The notes beneath the pieces are model-generated. The model was given only the letters and a program-made list of their open reading frames with translations. It ran no database searches and was not told the DNA's origin. A DNA stretch of 64,000 nt from Hymenobacter cavernae (lineage in GTDB: Bacteria > Bacteroidota > Bacteroidia > Cytophagales > Hymenobacteraceae): positions 248,001 to 312,000 of the forward strand of contig NZ_BMHT01000001.1 of NCBI RefSeq assembly GCF_014641455.1, read 5' to 3'. Of this stretch, positions 19,222-28,267 are shown one piece after another; positions within the stretch are counted from its first letter, which is position 1; every line of letters begins with the position of its first letter. A program made the position numbers and the translations under genes.

Positions 19222-19939
19222 TTATATGTAAGATGACATCTGATTCCTTACTATTAGTATCCAGAATCCATCTTACCACCTTCCCAGCCACTTCTTCAGC
19301 ATTCTGTAGCTTTCCTTCCGCATGCAGTTCAGCAAACCTAGGTGCTTCGCTGAACTGCTGCGCGTCAGTCGAGCGAATCTGTTCTTGCATGGTGGTATCG
19401 ATGACACCGGGTGAAAGTGCCCGGACGCGGATACCGGAGCCTCTCAAGTCCTGTTCCTTTTGGGCAGTAAGCGTCAGCATCTCTAAGGCAGCTTTTGAGG
19501 CGCAGTAAGCGCTCCAGCCATCGACCGGGCGCTGGGCAGCACCGCTGCTGATGTTGAGAATTGTGCGGGGAACCTGGTAGCTGGCGTAGGCGCTCAGGAA
19601 GGTGTTCATGAACATGGCCGGTACTACCGTATTCACGGTAAAGACGAAGGTGAAGTGTTCATTCGGCTGCTCACCTAGGTAGCCTATTTCTCCGAGCACA
19701 GCAGCATTGTTGATCAGCGTGACACTCTCCGCATCAGGCCACTGCCCAAACACTTTAGCTAAGTTGTTCTCTACGGCTATGCTATCCGACAGGTCCAAGG
19801 GTTGATGATGGTACCGATCATGTTCGATAGTAGCATGGCGTGAAACCCCGATAACCTTTGTATTAGCTTCGGCGAGAATAGCTTGGGTCAACGCTTTACC
19901 TAGGCCACGGCTAGCTCCTGTAATGATGTAGTAATGCAT
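19208..19939 (-). CDS. Short-chain dehydrogenase/reductase, benzil/sepiapterin reductase-like
   Basis: NAD(P)H-dependent oxidoreductase of the classical SDR family, 243 residues, cytoplasmic. It has the glycine-rich cofactor motif TGASRGLG (residues 7-14), the NNAA motif (77-80), catalytic Ser131/132 in NISSG, and the YxxxK pair Y145-K149 in SAYCASKAAL. The TGASRGLG arginine and the SRHATIEH segment favour NADPH. Overall resemblance is to the (S)-benzoin-forming benzil reductase/sepiapterin reductase branch, but the natural substrate cannot be read from the sequence. The last bases of the gene lie inside the terminator hairpin, so its C terminus is partly fixed by that palindrome. It is separated from hslU by another hairpin. 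Confidence 0.85.
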   Translation of the reverse strand: MHYYIITGASRGLGKALTQAILAEANTKVIGVSRHATIEHDRYHHQPLDLSDSIAVENNLAKVFGQWPDAESVTLINNAAVLGEIGYLGEQPNEHFTFVFTVNTVVPAMFMNTFLSAYASYQVPRTILNISSGAAQRPVDGWSAYCASKAALEMLTLTAQKEQDLRGSGIRVRALSPGVIDTTMQEQIRSTDAQQFSEAPRFAELHAEGKLQNAEEVAGKVVRWILDTNSKESDVILHITDLS

Positions 19940-19980
19940 GTTCGAAGTGGGAAAGAGAGTTGCACTTCACATACGTAAAC

Positions 19981-20030
19981 AGGCTAAAAAAGAGAAGGCG
20001 GCTAATAAGCCGCCTTCTCTTTTTTAGCCT
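19981..20030. terminator. Long hairpin terminator between hslU and the SDR gene
   Basis: Bases 19981-20003 and 20008-20030 form a perfect 23-bp stem around AATA; the core is GAAGGCGGCT with its complement, flanked by runs of A and T. It lies downstream of hslU (minus strand) and upstream of the SDR gene. Confidence 0.85.
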
Positions 20031-20043
20031 TGCTACTCTAAGA

Positions 20044-21459
20044 TCAAAGAATATACTGCGTTAAGTCGCGGTTGTGCACCATATCGCGCAGGCGTTCTTC
20101 TACTAGCTCACGGGTGATAAGGATCTGCGCATTTGCGCCAATCCGATCCGGCACATCGAAGAGAATGTCATTAAGTAAGCGGCTCATCACCGTATGCAGC
20201 CGACGGGCACCGATGTTCTCTACTTCTTCATTTACTTCGGAAGCAATTTCGGCAATACGCTCCAGAGCTGATTCATCGAAGGAAAGCTCTACCTCTTCCG
20301 CTTTTAACAGCGCTTCGTACTGCTTCGTCAGCGCGTTTTTCGGGTCTTTCAGAATCAGGAAGAAATCCTCCTTCGTCAGACTTTGCAGCTCCACGCGGAT
20401 AGGGAAGCGGCCTTGCAGCTCTGGAATCAGGTCGCTGGGCTTGGCAACGTGGAACGCGCCGGCGGCAATGAACAAGATGTGGTCGGTGTGGATGACGCCG
20501 TATTTGGTGCTCACGGCGCTGCCTTCCACGATGGGCAGCAGGTCGCGCTGCACACCTTCCCGGCTCACATCGGGGCCTCCCCCACCCTTGCCGCTACGGC
20601 TGGCCACCTTGTCGATTTCGTCGATGAAGATGATGCCGGCATTTTCAGCTTGACGAATAGCTTCGTCCTTCACCTCATCCATGTCGATGAGTTTGGCAGC
20701 TTCTTCGTCGAGCAGCAGCTTGCGCGCTTCGGCAATGGTGACTTTGCGCTTGCGGGTTTTCTTGGGCAGCATCGAACCTAGCATGTCCTGCAAACCCGAT
20801 AGCGAAGCTTCGTCCAGGCCGGCCGGTCCGCCGATTACGCCCACGCCGGGCGTATTGCTTTGCTGCACCTTGATTTCAATTTTCCGGTCGTCCATCTCCC
20901 CGCTACGAATCTTCAGGCGGAACTTCTCGCGGGTACGCTCGTTTAGCTCGTGGTCAGAATCAGGGACAGCATTGCCATCGGAGCCGCCGAAACCTAGGTT
21001 TGGCTTCGGCGCAGCGGGGGCGCTGGCAGTAACGGGCGGAATGAGGGCATCGAGAATAACATCTTCCACGGCCTGCGCCGCCTGCACTTTCACTTCTTCC
21101 TTGCGGCGCTGCTTTACCATGTTCACTGACTGCTCCACCAGGTCGCGCACCATGCTTTCCACGTCGCGGCCCACGTAGCCTACTTCCGTAAACTTGGATG
21201 CTTCCACTTTGGTGAAAGGAGCACCGGCAATGCTCGCCAGACGGCGTGCAATTTCGGTTTTACCCACACCCGTCGAGCCAATCATCAGAATGTTATTGGG
21301 CACGATTTCCTGCTGCATCTCAGCGGGCGCGTGCAGCCGCCGCCAGCGGTTGCGCAACGCAATGGCCACGTGCCGTTTGGCGTCGTGCTGACCAATGATG
21401 TATTTATCCAGCTCGGCCACGATCTGGACCGGCGTGAGGAAATTGGCGGAATCTAGCAT
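20044..21459 (-). CDS. hslU: ATP-dependent protease ATPase subunit HslU (ClpY)
   Basis: AAA+ unfoldase that feeds proteins into the HslV peptidase in the cytoplasm. The start at 21459 ([20 protein letters not shown]) gives 471 residues and matches the family N terminus; the longer frame to 21504 adds an unlikely extension. Walker A is GSTGVGKTE (residues 61-69; most homologues have GPTGVGKTE), the pore loop is EVGYVGRD, Walker B is [12 protein letters not shown], and the C-terminal [14 protein letters not shown] segment is typical. An insertion of about 150 residues between Walker A and Walker B is the family's I domain. No hslV lies in the window, whereas hslV-hslU pairs are common elsewhere. 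A terminator follows at 19981-20030. Confidence 0.95.
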   Translation of the reverse strand: MLDSANFLTPVQIVAELDKYIIGQHDAKRHVAIALRNRWRRLHAPAEMQQEIVPNNILMIGSTGVGKTEIARRLASIAGAPFTKVEASKFTEVGYVGRDVESMVRDLVEQSVNMVKQRRKEEVKVQAAQAVEDVILDALIPPVTASAPAAPKPNLGFGGSDGNAVPDSDHELNERTREKFRLKIRSGEMDDRKIEIKVQQSNTPGVGVIGGPAGLDEASLSGLQDMLGSMLPKKTRKRKVTIAEARKLLLDEEAAKLIDMDEVKDEAIRQAENAGIIFIDEIDKVASRSGKGGGGPDVSREGVQRDLLPIVEGSAVSTKYGVIHTDHILFIAAGAFHVAKPSDLIPELQGRFPIRVELQSLTKEDFFLILKDPKNALTKQYEALLKAEEVELSFDESALERIAEIASEVNEEVENIGARRLHTVMSRLLNDILFDVPDRIGANAQILITRELVEERLRDMVHNRDLTQYIL

Positions 21460-21588
21460 GAGAATAAATAGGTGTAAGTAGAACAGCTGCTGCGGGCGCG
21501 GCAAACCGTAAATAAGCTAGGTCGTCTACGCAGGAAAGCCGTAGATTGTCGTAAACTCTTATTTCTAAACGCAATCCTCGTGCATATC

Positions 21589-22647
21589 CTAGCCTTTTTT
21601 AAACAAGGAATTGAGGTTGCGGGCCACAGTGAAGTAGTTGCTGGCCCCAGACGCGTGGTAGTAGGCGCGGGTGTAGTCAAGCTGAAATTGACTGATGCGG
21701 ATCATCACGCCCAGGCTCATGCCGGCACCTGCTGAGCGCGTATCGAGGCGCAACTCTTTGCGCTGCAAGTGATTGTAACCCAGGCGCAGGTTCAGGTTTT
21801 TACTCAGAATAAGCTCGGCGCCTACCACAAAGTGACGGGCAATCTTGTCGCCGATGGTTTTCTTCGGCCTCACTTCGTTGTTGTTTTCGTCTATCTGTCC
21901 GCGCTGATTCGGATCGAGGTACACGATGTCGAACTGCTGCAGGTGATGTGCCGTCAGGGAGAAGCGCAGCGGCATGTGTTCGGGCTTGATGGAGGCACCT
22001 AGCTGCACATCGAGCGGCATGGGCTCGTGCCCGGCGCCGGTGTAGGTTTTCAGCTGATAGCCAACGTTTTTCACCGTAAGCCCCACGTTGAAATCCTTTG
22101 TAGGATGCTTGAACAAGGCGCCGGCATCAGCCAGTGCCGCTACCGAGTGGTTGCCGGCAATACCTGAAACAGCTAGCTTGAGCGTGCCAGCGAGGGTGAA
22201 GTTGCCGCTGGTGTAGGCATCGGTAACTCCTAGCGCGTACTCGTTCACCGAGAAGTTACCCATGCTGTTACCGGCCGCGTCAAATTGTTCGAAACTGCCG
22301 TAGTTCAGGTAGGTAAGGCCAACTCCAAACCGACCAGCATGCTCCGTATTGAAGACGTAAGCGGCCGTAGTTTGCTTGATATCAGCCAGATAATCGACAT
22401 AACCCAGACCTAGGGTGCCGTCCATATCGGCATTGAGCAGCGCCGGGTTAGCGTAGAGCATCGTTGCGTCGCCGTCACGGGAGCTGACGTTGGCCCCACC
22501 CAGGCCCGCCAGCTTGGCACTGGTTGGCAGGTTCAGAAAGGAAAACGCCTGCTGTCCCCCAATCTGCGCGTATCCCGCACGACTAGCTAGCAAACTACTT
22601 GTAAGAACCAGGGCAGAAATAACGGAACCGCGTAGCAATCGAATCAT
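21589..22647 (-). CDS. porQ: Type IX secretion system protein PorQ
   Basis: A 352-residue outer-membrane beta-barrel protein of the PorQ/PorV (FadL-like) group, used by the Bacteroidota type IX secretion system in anchoring or release of cargo. The signal peptide ends near AGYAQ. The mature N terminus GGQQAFSFLNLPTSAKLAGL matches the highly conserved PorQ opening, followed by GGANVSSRDGDATMLYANPALL. Alternating strands such as FGVGLTYLNYGSFEQFDAAG continue to a C-terminal FTVARNLNSLFKKG. It lies between hslU and lon on the same strand but looks like its own unit. A PorE-like protein is encoded about 3 kb away at 25557. Confidence 0.88.
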   Translation of the reverse strand: MIRLLRGSVISALVLTSSLLASRAGYAQIGGQQAFSFLNLPTSAKLAGLGGANVSSRDGDATMLYANPALLNADMDGTLGLGYVDYLADIKQTTAAYVFNTEHAGRFGVGLTYLNYGSFEQFDAAGNSMGNFSVNEYALGVTDAYTSGNFTLAGTLKLAVSGIAGNHSVAALADAGALFKHPTKDFNVGLTVKNVGYQLKTYTGAGHEPMPLDVQLGASIKPEHMPLRFSLTAHHLQQFDIVYLDPNQRGQIDENNNEVRPKKTIGDKIARHFVVGAELILSKNLNLRLGYNHLQRKELRLDTRSAGAGMSLGVMIRISQFQLDYTRAYYHASGASNYFTVARNLNSLFKKG

Positions 22648-22722
22648 TGGCCTGCTATATAGGGGGTTGTGATCAGCGAAGATAAGACGCAGCGGTGGGC
22701 ATTTTATTGTACGCCGAAGCCA

Positions 22723-22764
22723 GAGCGGGAGAAAAGCTAGGTTTGTCGCTCTTTTCTCCCGCTC
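22723..22764. terminator. Hairpin downstream of lon
   Basis: GAGCGGGAGAAAAG (22723-22736) pairs perfectly with CTTTTCTCCCGCTC (22751-22764). It is 9 bases after the lon stop and probably ends the lon transcript, although there is no long T-run after the stem. Confidence 0.6.
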
Positions 22765-22772
22765 CCCATTGG

Positions 22773-25280
22773 CTAAGCTACTTCGATGCTAGGTCCACTC
22801 AAAGCTGGTGTTGGCTCATCGCGCACTATTAGCGGCATCGGCTGGCTTACTTGCTCTTCCAGCAGAGCCACTTTCAGCACGTCATCCACGCGGTCGGCGT
22901 AGTGCACGGTCAAGTCCTTGAGGTAATCGGCCGGTATTTCGTTGATATCCTTGCGGTTCTTTTCGCACAGAATTACGTCGCGGATACCGGCACGCTTCGC
23001 CGCCAGGATCTTCTCCTTGATACCGCCCACCGGCAACACTTTGCCGCGTAGCGTAATTTCGCCCGTCATGGCTAGGTGGCTGCGAATCTTGCGCTGGGTG
23101 AAAACCGACGCAATGCTGGTGAAGATGGCAATACCGGCACTCGGCCCGTCTTTCGGCACGGCTCCTTCCGGAAAATGGATGTGCAGATCGTATTGCTCGA
23201 AGAGGCGGTAATCGATGCCCAGCGACTCGGCCCGGCTGCGCAGGTACGACAAGGCGGTAACCGCCGATTCCTTCATCACGTCGCCTAGCTGGCCGGAGAG
23301 TGTCAGCTTACCACGCCCACGGCTGAGCAGACTTTCGATGAAGAGGATATCGCCCCCAACGGACGTCCAGGCCAAGCCCGTTACGACGCCCGCCGTTTCG
23401 TTGTCCTGGTACAAGTCGCGGTCGAAGGTAGCAGCACCTAGGATGCGCGTTATGTCCTTCGGCTCCAACACTTCCGGAAATGACTCCTTCATTGCCTTGT
23501 TTTTAGCAATGTTGCGGGCCACCGCGCCTAGCTTGCGCTCCAGGCTCCGCACACCCGACTCGCGGGTATAATCATCGATAACCCGTTGCAATGCCGGCGT
23601 TGTAATACTCACATCTTTCGAGGTGAGACCGTGATCAGTGAGCTGCTTGGGCCACAGGTGCTTTTTGGCAATCTGCGTTTTCTCTTCCAGCGTGTACCCG
23701 GTCAGGTCAATAATCTCCATCCGGTCGCGCAGGGCTGGCTGAATCGTGTCCAGCGAGTTAGCCGTGGCAATGAACAGCACCTTCGACAGGTCGTACTCCA
23801 CCTCCAGGTAGTTGTCGGTGAAGGTCGAGTTCTGCTCCGGGTCGAGCACTTCGAGCAGCGCCGAGCTAGGGTCGCCGCGGAAGTCGGAAGCAATCTTGTC
23901 AATCTCATCGAGCACGATAACCGGGTTAGAGGCGCCGGCTTTTTTGATCTGCGAGACGATGCGACCCGGCATAGCACCCACGTAGGTTTTACGGTGGCCG
24001 CGAATCTCGGCTTCGTCGCGCACGCCACCCAGCGACATGCGCACGTACTTGCGCCCCAGCGACTTGGCAATGGATCGCCCCAACGAAGTCTTGCCCACGC
24101 CGGGCGGGCCATAAAGGCACAGAATCGGCGCCTTCATATCCTGCTTCAGCTTCAGCACGGCCAGATACTCGATGATGCGCTCCTTTACCTTCTCAAGGCC
24201 GTAGTGGTCGGCATCAAGAATCTTCTTAGTACGCTTCAGGTTGAAGTTATCCTTGGTGTACTCGGCCCAGGGCAGGTCGAGCAGAAACTCCACGTAGTTC
24301 AGGCTCACCGGATACTCGGCCGCCTGCGGGTTGATGCGACCTAGCTTATCCAGCTCTTTGTTGAAGTGCTTGGCAACGGCTTCGGGCCACTGCTTGTCTT
24401 TGGCGCGTACCCGCAGCTTCTCAATTTCCTGATCAGGGCCGTCGAAACCTAGCTCGTCTTGCAGCACTTTGATCTGCTGACGCAGGAAGTAGTCACGCTG
24501 CTGCTGGTCGATGTCGGTGTGGACTTTGCTCTGAATTTCGTGCTTGATTTCCAGCAGCTGAATCTCCTTCAGCATCATCTCCAGGAGCGTGGTGCCGCGC
24601 TCCACGCCGTCGTTGATTTCCAGCAGCTTCTGCTTCAGGCCAACCTCTACGTTGATGTTTGAGGATAGAAAGTGCGTCAGGAAAGAGGGCGAATCAATGT
24701 TATCGAGGGCGACCTGGGCTTCCTGCGGAATCTCGGGATTCAGCTTGAGCATCTTCACCGCCGCATCCTTCAGCGACGATACCAAGCCTTTTACCTCCTG
24801 CGAGTTCTTATTCGGGAACGTTTCGGGGAAGTAGCTAACGCGCGCCGTCAGATAGGGCGTATCCTGCGTGGCTTCTTCAATCTTAAAGCGGCTCTGCCCC
24901 TGAATGATGATGGTGGTGTTGCCATCCGGCAGCACCAGCAGCTTCAGGATGCGCGCCATCGTGCCTATTTCGTAGATGTCGGCCAAGCCAGGGTCGTCGC
25001 TTTGGCTGCGCTGCGCGATTACGCCGACAATCTTATTTCCTCGGTAGGCTTTGCGCACAAGGCGAATGCTCTTCTTACGAGTGACCGTAACGGGCAATAC
25101 GACGCCGGGAAAAAGGACCGTATTGCGCACCGGCAGCAGCGGCAGCTCGGCAGGCGCGTCCTGCTCGTTCATGGGCTGGTCGGGGTCAGTAGCTACGATG
25201 GACACCATTTCGGTCGGGTCATCGGCCATCAATAGCGAGGAAAACGGTTTGGGCTTACGCGAATTGCGATTTTGGCTCAT
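22773..25280 (-). CDS. lon: ATP-dependent serine protease Lon (LonA)
   Basis: Cytoplasmic AAA+ protease for misfolded and regulatory proteins, 835 residues. Residues about 45-245 are the LON substrate-binding domain ([15 protein letters not shown]), followed by a coiled region, the AAA+ module with Walker A GPPGVGKT (391-398) and Walker [10 protein letters not shown] (454-462), and the protease domain with catalytic Ser714 in PKDGPSAG and the catalytic Lys in GGIKEK (752-757). All key residues are present and the length is normal. The start [10 protein letters not shown] gives a short basic tail before the domain. The gene lies between porQ and the divergent PorE-like gene, with a hairpin after it. 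I see no HrcA/CIRCE or heat-shock promoter motif. Confidence 0.97.
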   Translation of the reverse strand: MSQNRNSRKPKPFSSLLMADDPTEMVSIVATDPDQPMNEQDAPAELPLLPVRNTVLFPGVVLPVTVTRKKSIRLVRKAYRGNKIVGVIAQRSQSDDPGLADIYEIGTMARILKLLVLPDGNTTIIIQGQSRFKIEEATQDTPYLTARVSYFPETFPNKNSQEVKGLVSSLKDAAVKMLKLNPEIPQEAQVALDNIDSPSFLTHFLSSNINVEVGLKQKLLEINDGVERGTTLLEMMLKEIQLLEIKHEIQSKVHTDIDQQQRDYFLRQQIKVLQDELGFDGPDQEIEKLRVRAKDKQWPEAVAKHFNKELDKLGRINPQAAEYPVSLNYVEFLLDLPWAEYTKDNFNLKRTKKILDADHYGLEKVKERIIEYLAVLKLKQDMKAPILCLYGPPGVGKTSLGRSIAKSLGRKYVRMSLGGVRDEAEIRGHRKTYVGAMPGRIVSQIKKAGASNPVIVLDEIDKIASDFRGDPSSALLEVLDPEQNSTFTDNYLEVEYDLSKVLFIATANSLDTIQPALRDRMEIIDLTGYTLEEKTQIAKKHLWPKQLTDHGLTSKDVSITTPALQRVIDDYTRESGVRSLERKLGAVARNIAKNKAMKESFPEVLEPKDITRILGAATFDRDLYQDNETAGVVTGLAWTSVGGDILFIESLLSRGRGKLTLSGQLGDVMKESAVTALSYLRSRAESLGIDYRLFEQYDLHIHFPEGAVPKDGPSAGIAIFTSIASVFTQRKIRSHLAMTGEITLRGKVLPVGGIKEKILAAKRAGIRDVILCEKNRKDINEIPADYLKDLTVHYADRVDDVLKVALLEEQVSQPMPLIVRDEPTPALSGPSIEVA

Positions 25281-25556
25281 GGAAGAAAAGGCGAAAAAGG
25301 CGCCGTTGTCAGAATGACAGTTAAACGAGGCACCTATACGCTCGGGGAAGAGCGTTTTCCGAAAAATACAGGTTTGTCAAGTGCTATGCCACGTCCAGGC
25401 CGGCTCAATTTTGGCTTTTCACTCCGCCAAGGCGGCACAAAAGCAACTTGAGGATCAGCCAGCGCGGCAGATTACAGGTACGCTCAGGGGCATCAAAAAA
25501 CTGCTATTTTTGATTTCCCCTGTCTTTTTGGGTCAGTTTTAGTTTGATAATTCCTT
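25281..25556. other. Divergent promoter region lon / PorE-like gene
   Basis: A 276-bp gap between divergent start codons. It holds a short palindrome TGTCAGAATGACA near 25309-25321, which resembles one end of the REP-like hairpins elsewhere in the window. No ORF is evident. Confidence 0.45.
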
Positions 25557-27560
25557 ATGCTTTGTTCTTTACGCTTATTCCTGCTTTTGCTGCTCTTATC
25601 GCTATCGGAGGGCATTTATGCCCAGCAACCTAGCTCCGCTCCGTTGCAGCAGCGCAAGCTCACCGGAAAAGTCAGTCCTCGCTTGCGCCTGCACTCCGAT
25701 GCTACTCCCGACTTCCCGAACGTAAATCGCACGGCGTATTATCAGAACAAAAAAGAGCTGAAAGCCATTCAAAAAGCCGAAAAGCGACACAACTGGAACC
25801 AGGCACGCAATCTGCTGACGGCGTACGTGGGGCAGTTTGGCATTCAGAATTTCTATAAAGATACGCCTTTACTTTGGCGCTTGGGCCAGCTTTGGGAGCG
25901 GACCGGCAACGAGGAAAAAGCCAAGGCCTATTTCCGGCTGGCGCTGAAGCATCGCCGCCAGGATATGACCAAAGTTCAGCTCTACTACGATTCATTGGAG
26001 CAAAAGAAGGCTGATTTCTACGTGCCGCTCAAGGTGTATTATGACTTGGTGGAGTACCGCAAGAGCATCGCGACGTTTCATCCGCCCAAGGGCGTTTATA
26101 CGAGCATGGGCGACGCCATCAACTCCAAAGTCGAAGATTATGGCCCGACGCTGAACTCCGAGGCGGGCATCTTTATCTTCTCTTCCAAGCGGAAGATGCG
26201 CGGCATACATGGTGTAATTGATGAAGATCTGTACACGTCGCGCAAAGAAGGTGTGTCGTGGACCGATGCCGAGCCGCTGCCGAAGCCTATTAACAGTTCC
26301 TACAACGAAGGCTCGGCCTGCATCACTAAAGACGGCCGCACCATCTACTTCGCCCGATGCGAGTGCCCCAACTGCCACGGCAACTGCGACTTATTCACTT
26401 CTACCTTCAAGGACGGGCAGTGGTCGGTGCCCCGGAGCCTAGGTATGCAAGTCAACTCGTCGGCCTGGGATTCGCAGCCGACCTTGTCGCCGGGCGAGGA
26501 CACGCTGTATTTTGCCTCCGACCGCCTCGGCGGCTTTGGCTTGTCGGATATCTGGTACACGCACAAGCTCAAAAATGGCCAATGGGCGAAGGCTGAGAAT
26601 ATGGGTCCGGTGGTGAACACGCGGGAGAGTGAGGTAAGCCCGTACTTCCACCCGCTGTACAACGTACTATATTTCAGCTCGCGCGGTCAGCTGCTCAACT
26701 ACGGCGACTTCGACATCTACAAAACCTATCGGGTGCAGGGTCGCTGGCAGGAGCCGCGCAACATTGGCCCGCTCGTGAACGGCAAAGGTTCAGAATACTA
26801 CTTCACTATTGATGGCGAATCGAAGAACCTGTACTACGCCCGCTCGGAGACGCAGGACATGAAGAACCTGGACCTCTACTCCTTCCCGCTGCCGATGGAA
26901 GCCCAGCCGCTCGCCACCACGCACGTTGAAGGCAGCCTGATCGACTCAGTATCTAACAAACCACTGAACGGTACCGTCAGCATCATCGACACGGACAACG
27001 GCATTGAGGTCGCCAGCAAATATGTGCGCCCCGATGGCTCTTTCGACTTCGACCTGATCGAAGGCTCGCACTACGTTATGCTCATCCAAAGCCCCGAATC
27101 CTTCAGCGTGCAGCGCGAGTTCGTGCTAAAAGGCGACACGGTGATGAAGCTGCTGACCAACTCCATTGATTACAAGCTGCCCCTGATTTTCAAGAACATC
27201 GAGTTCGACGCGGGCAAGGCCACCATTCGGCCTTCTATGCACAGCACCCTCGATCGTATTGCCTTGTTTTTGGGCGAGAACCCTAGCTTTCGCCTCAGCA
27301 TCTCGGGTCACACCGACAGCAACGGCGACCCGGACGTGAACGAGAAATTGTCGCAAGACCGCGCCGAAGCTATCCGCCGCTACATCGAGCAGAAAGGCAA
27401 GCTCAAGCCCAACCGCATCGAAAGTATGGGCTACGGCAGTACGCAGCCGTTGAAACCCGAAGTAACGGAGGAAGATGCCCGCATTAACCGCCGAGTGGAA
27501 TTCCGACTTATTAAGCCGGACGGCGACAAACCGGCCGCCGGTGCTGGCGCGGGTTGGTAG
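25557..27560 (+). CDS. PorE-like OmpA-family protein (TPR, beta-propeller, CRD, OmpA)
   Basis: A 667-residue envelope protein. It has a signal peptide (LLSLSEGIYAQ), TPR-like helices at about 60-140 (WNQARNLLTAYVGQFG, RTGNEEKAKAYFRLALKH), a PD40-type propeller at about 180-440 with repeats such as DTLYFASDRLGGFGLSDIWY, a carboxypeptidase-like regulatory domain at about 455-530, and a C-terminal OmpA peptidoglycan-binding domain (ISGHTDSNGDPDVN, RINRRVEF). This order is the one described for PorE, which links the type IX secretion machinery to peptidoglycan. Its signal peptide looks non-lipidated, unlike some PorE proteins. One propeller blade carries the cysteine-rich stretch RCECPNCHGNCD. 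Presence of porQ nearby supports a T9SS role, but general PD40-OmpA proteins are common, so PorE itself is a likely, not certain, call. Confidence 0.75.
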   Translation: MLCSLRLFLLLLLLSLSEGIYAQQPSSAPLQQRKLTGKVSPRLRLHSDATPDFPNVNRTAYYQNKKELKAIQKAEKRHNWNQARNLLTAYVGQFGIQNFYKDTPLLWRLGQLWERTGNEEKAKAYFRLALKHRRQDMTKVQLYYDSLEQKKADFYVPLKVYYDLVEYRKSIATFHPPKGVYTSMGDAINSKVEDYGPTLNSEAGIFIFSSKRKMRGIHGVIDEDLYTSRKEGVSWTDAEPLPKPINSSYNEGSACITKDGRTIYFARCECPNCHGNCDLFTSTFKDGQWSVPRSLGMQVNSSAWDSQPTLSPGEDTLYFASDRLGGFGLSDIWYTHKLKNGQWAKAENMGPVVNTRESEVSPYFHPLYNVLYFSSRGQLLNYGDFDIYKTYRVQGRWQEPRNIGPLVNGKGSEYYFTIDGESKNLYYARSETQDMKNLDLYSFPLPMEAQPLATTHVEGSLIDSVSNKPLNGTVSIIDTDNGIEVASKYVRPDGSFDFDLIEGSHYVMLIQSPESFSVQREFVLKGDTVMKLLTNSIDYKLPLIFKNIEFDAGKATIRPSMHSTLDRIALFLGENPSFRLSISGHTDSNGDPDVNEKLSQDRAEAIRRYIEQKGKLKPNRIESMGYGSTQPLKPEVTEEDARINRRVEFRLIKPDGDKPAAGAGAGW

Positions 27561-27565
27561 TCAAC

Positions 27566-27645
27566 TGTCATTCCGAGCAGCGCGAGGAATCTGGATTAGA
27601 CACCTAGGTTTGTAACTTAGATTCCTCGCGCTGCTCGGAATGACA
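27566..27645. repeat. REP-like intergenic hairpin (GTCATTCCGAG type)
   Basis: Perfect 27-bp inverted repeat: 27566-27592 (TGTCATTCCGAGCAGCGC then GAGGAATCT) with 27619-27645. It lies between convergent genes. The ends TGTCATTCCG/CGGAATGACA resemble those of the hairpins at 28162, 29650 and 54842. Confidence 0.85.
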
Positions 27646-27652
27646 ACCTAGG

Positions 27653-28147
27653 TTACCAGGTCAGCTTCTGGCTTTCGTCGCCTTCTTTGAACAGGGCACT
27701 TTGCTTTTTGCCGTTGGCCTCCACGTTCACGATGTTCATCTGGTCGGGGAAGGTATCTTCTAGCAGCAAGTGGCGCAAGTAGATGCCATTTACTGGCTTT
27801 GCTAGCTTCACGGCGAAGTACAGCCAGTGTGCGTCGGTTTCTTTCTGAATGCCGATAAACTGGATGGGCAGCGCCTCGCCGGGCTTGGTTCCGAAGATAA
27901 TGGAACGCCGGAGCAGTGCTGTCACCAGTGCATTCACCTGCGGCTTGGGCGACTGATCGAGGCTAATGGAGCTAGGTTGCCCAACGGATAACGCCTTTTC
28001 AAAGTCATCGGTGAAGACCTTGAGCGAAACCTCAAGCTGCTGCTTAGGCGGGTTGTAGTGCAGCTCCATAATGCTGGCATGGTAGGCATGAGCCGCAGCC
28101 ACAAGGCTAACGAGGAGCGCGAAGAACAGGACAGCAAAGTGGCGCAT
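27653..28147 (-). CDS. DUF6702 family exported protein
   Basis: A 164-residue exported protein of unknown function. ATG 28147 (MRHFAVLFFALLVSLVAAAHAYHAS) is preferred to 28228, because it opens a signal peptide and the longer frame would run into the REP-like hairpin at 28162. The mature part starts YHASIMELHYNPPKQQLEVSLKVFTDDFEKAL, the usual DUF6702 pattern, and ends in short beta strands. This family is often found near M1 peptidases or RseP in Bacteroidota; here it follows rseP and dxr on the same strand, though separated from rseP by the hairpin. No catalytic motif is seen. The function is unknown. Confidence 0.75.
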   Translation of the reverse strand: MRHFAVLFFALLVSLVAAAHAYHASIMELHYNPPKQQLEVSLKVFTDDFEKALSVGQPSSISLDQSPKPQVNALVTALLRRSIIFGTKPGEALPIQFIGIQKETDAHWLYFAVKLAKPVNGIYLRHLLLEDTFPDQMNIVNVEANGKKQSALFKEGDESQKLTW

Positions 28148-28161
28148 AACATTCTGTAAAC

Positions 28162-28257
28162 TGTCATCCTGACGAAGGAAGGACCTTTTAGTACCAAACA
28201 CTACCCATACAACGGCTCGTTCTGGCACTAAAAGGTCCTTCCTTCGTCAGGATGACA
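28162..28257. repeat. REP-like intergenic hairpin (GTCATCCTGAC type)
   Basis: Perfect 31-bp inverted repeat: 28162-28192 with 28227-28257; the arms begin TGTCATCCTGACGAAGGAAG and the loop is about 34 nt. It lies between rseP and the DUF6702 gene, in the same orientation as neither promoter. The arm resembles that at 54842. Confidence 0.85.
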
Positions 28258-28267
28258 ATTATTTATT

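Noticed and set aside
23586..24344. 252-codon open frame on the plus strand opposite lon
   Set aside because: Antisense to the intact lon AAA+ domain; Arg/His/Leu-rich without family motifs.
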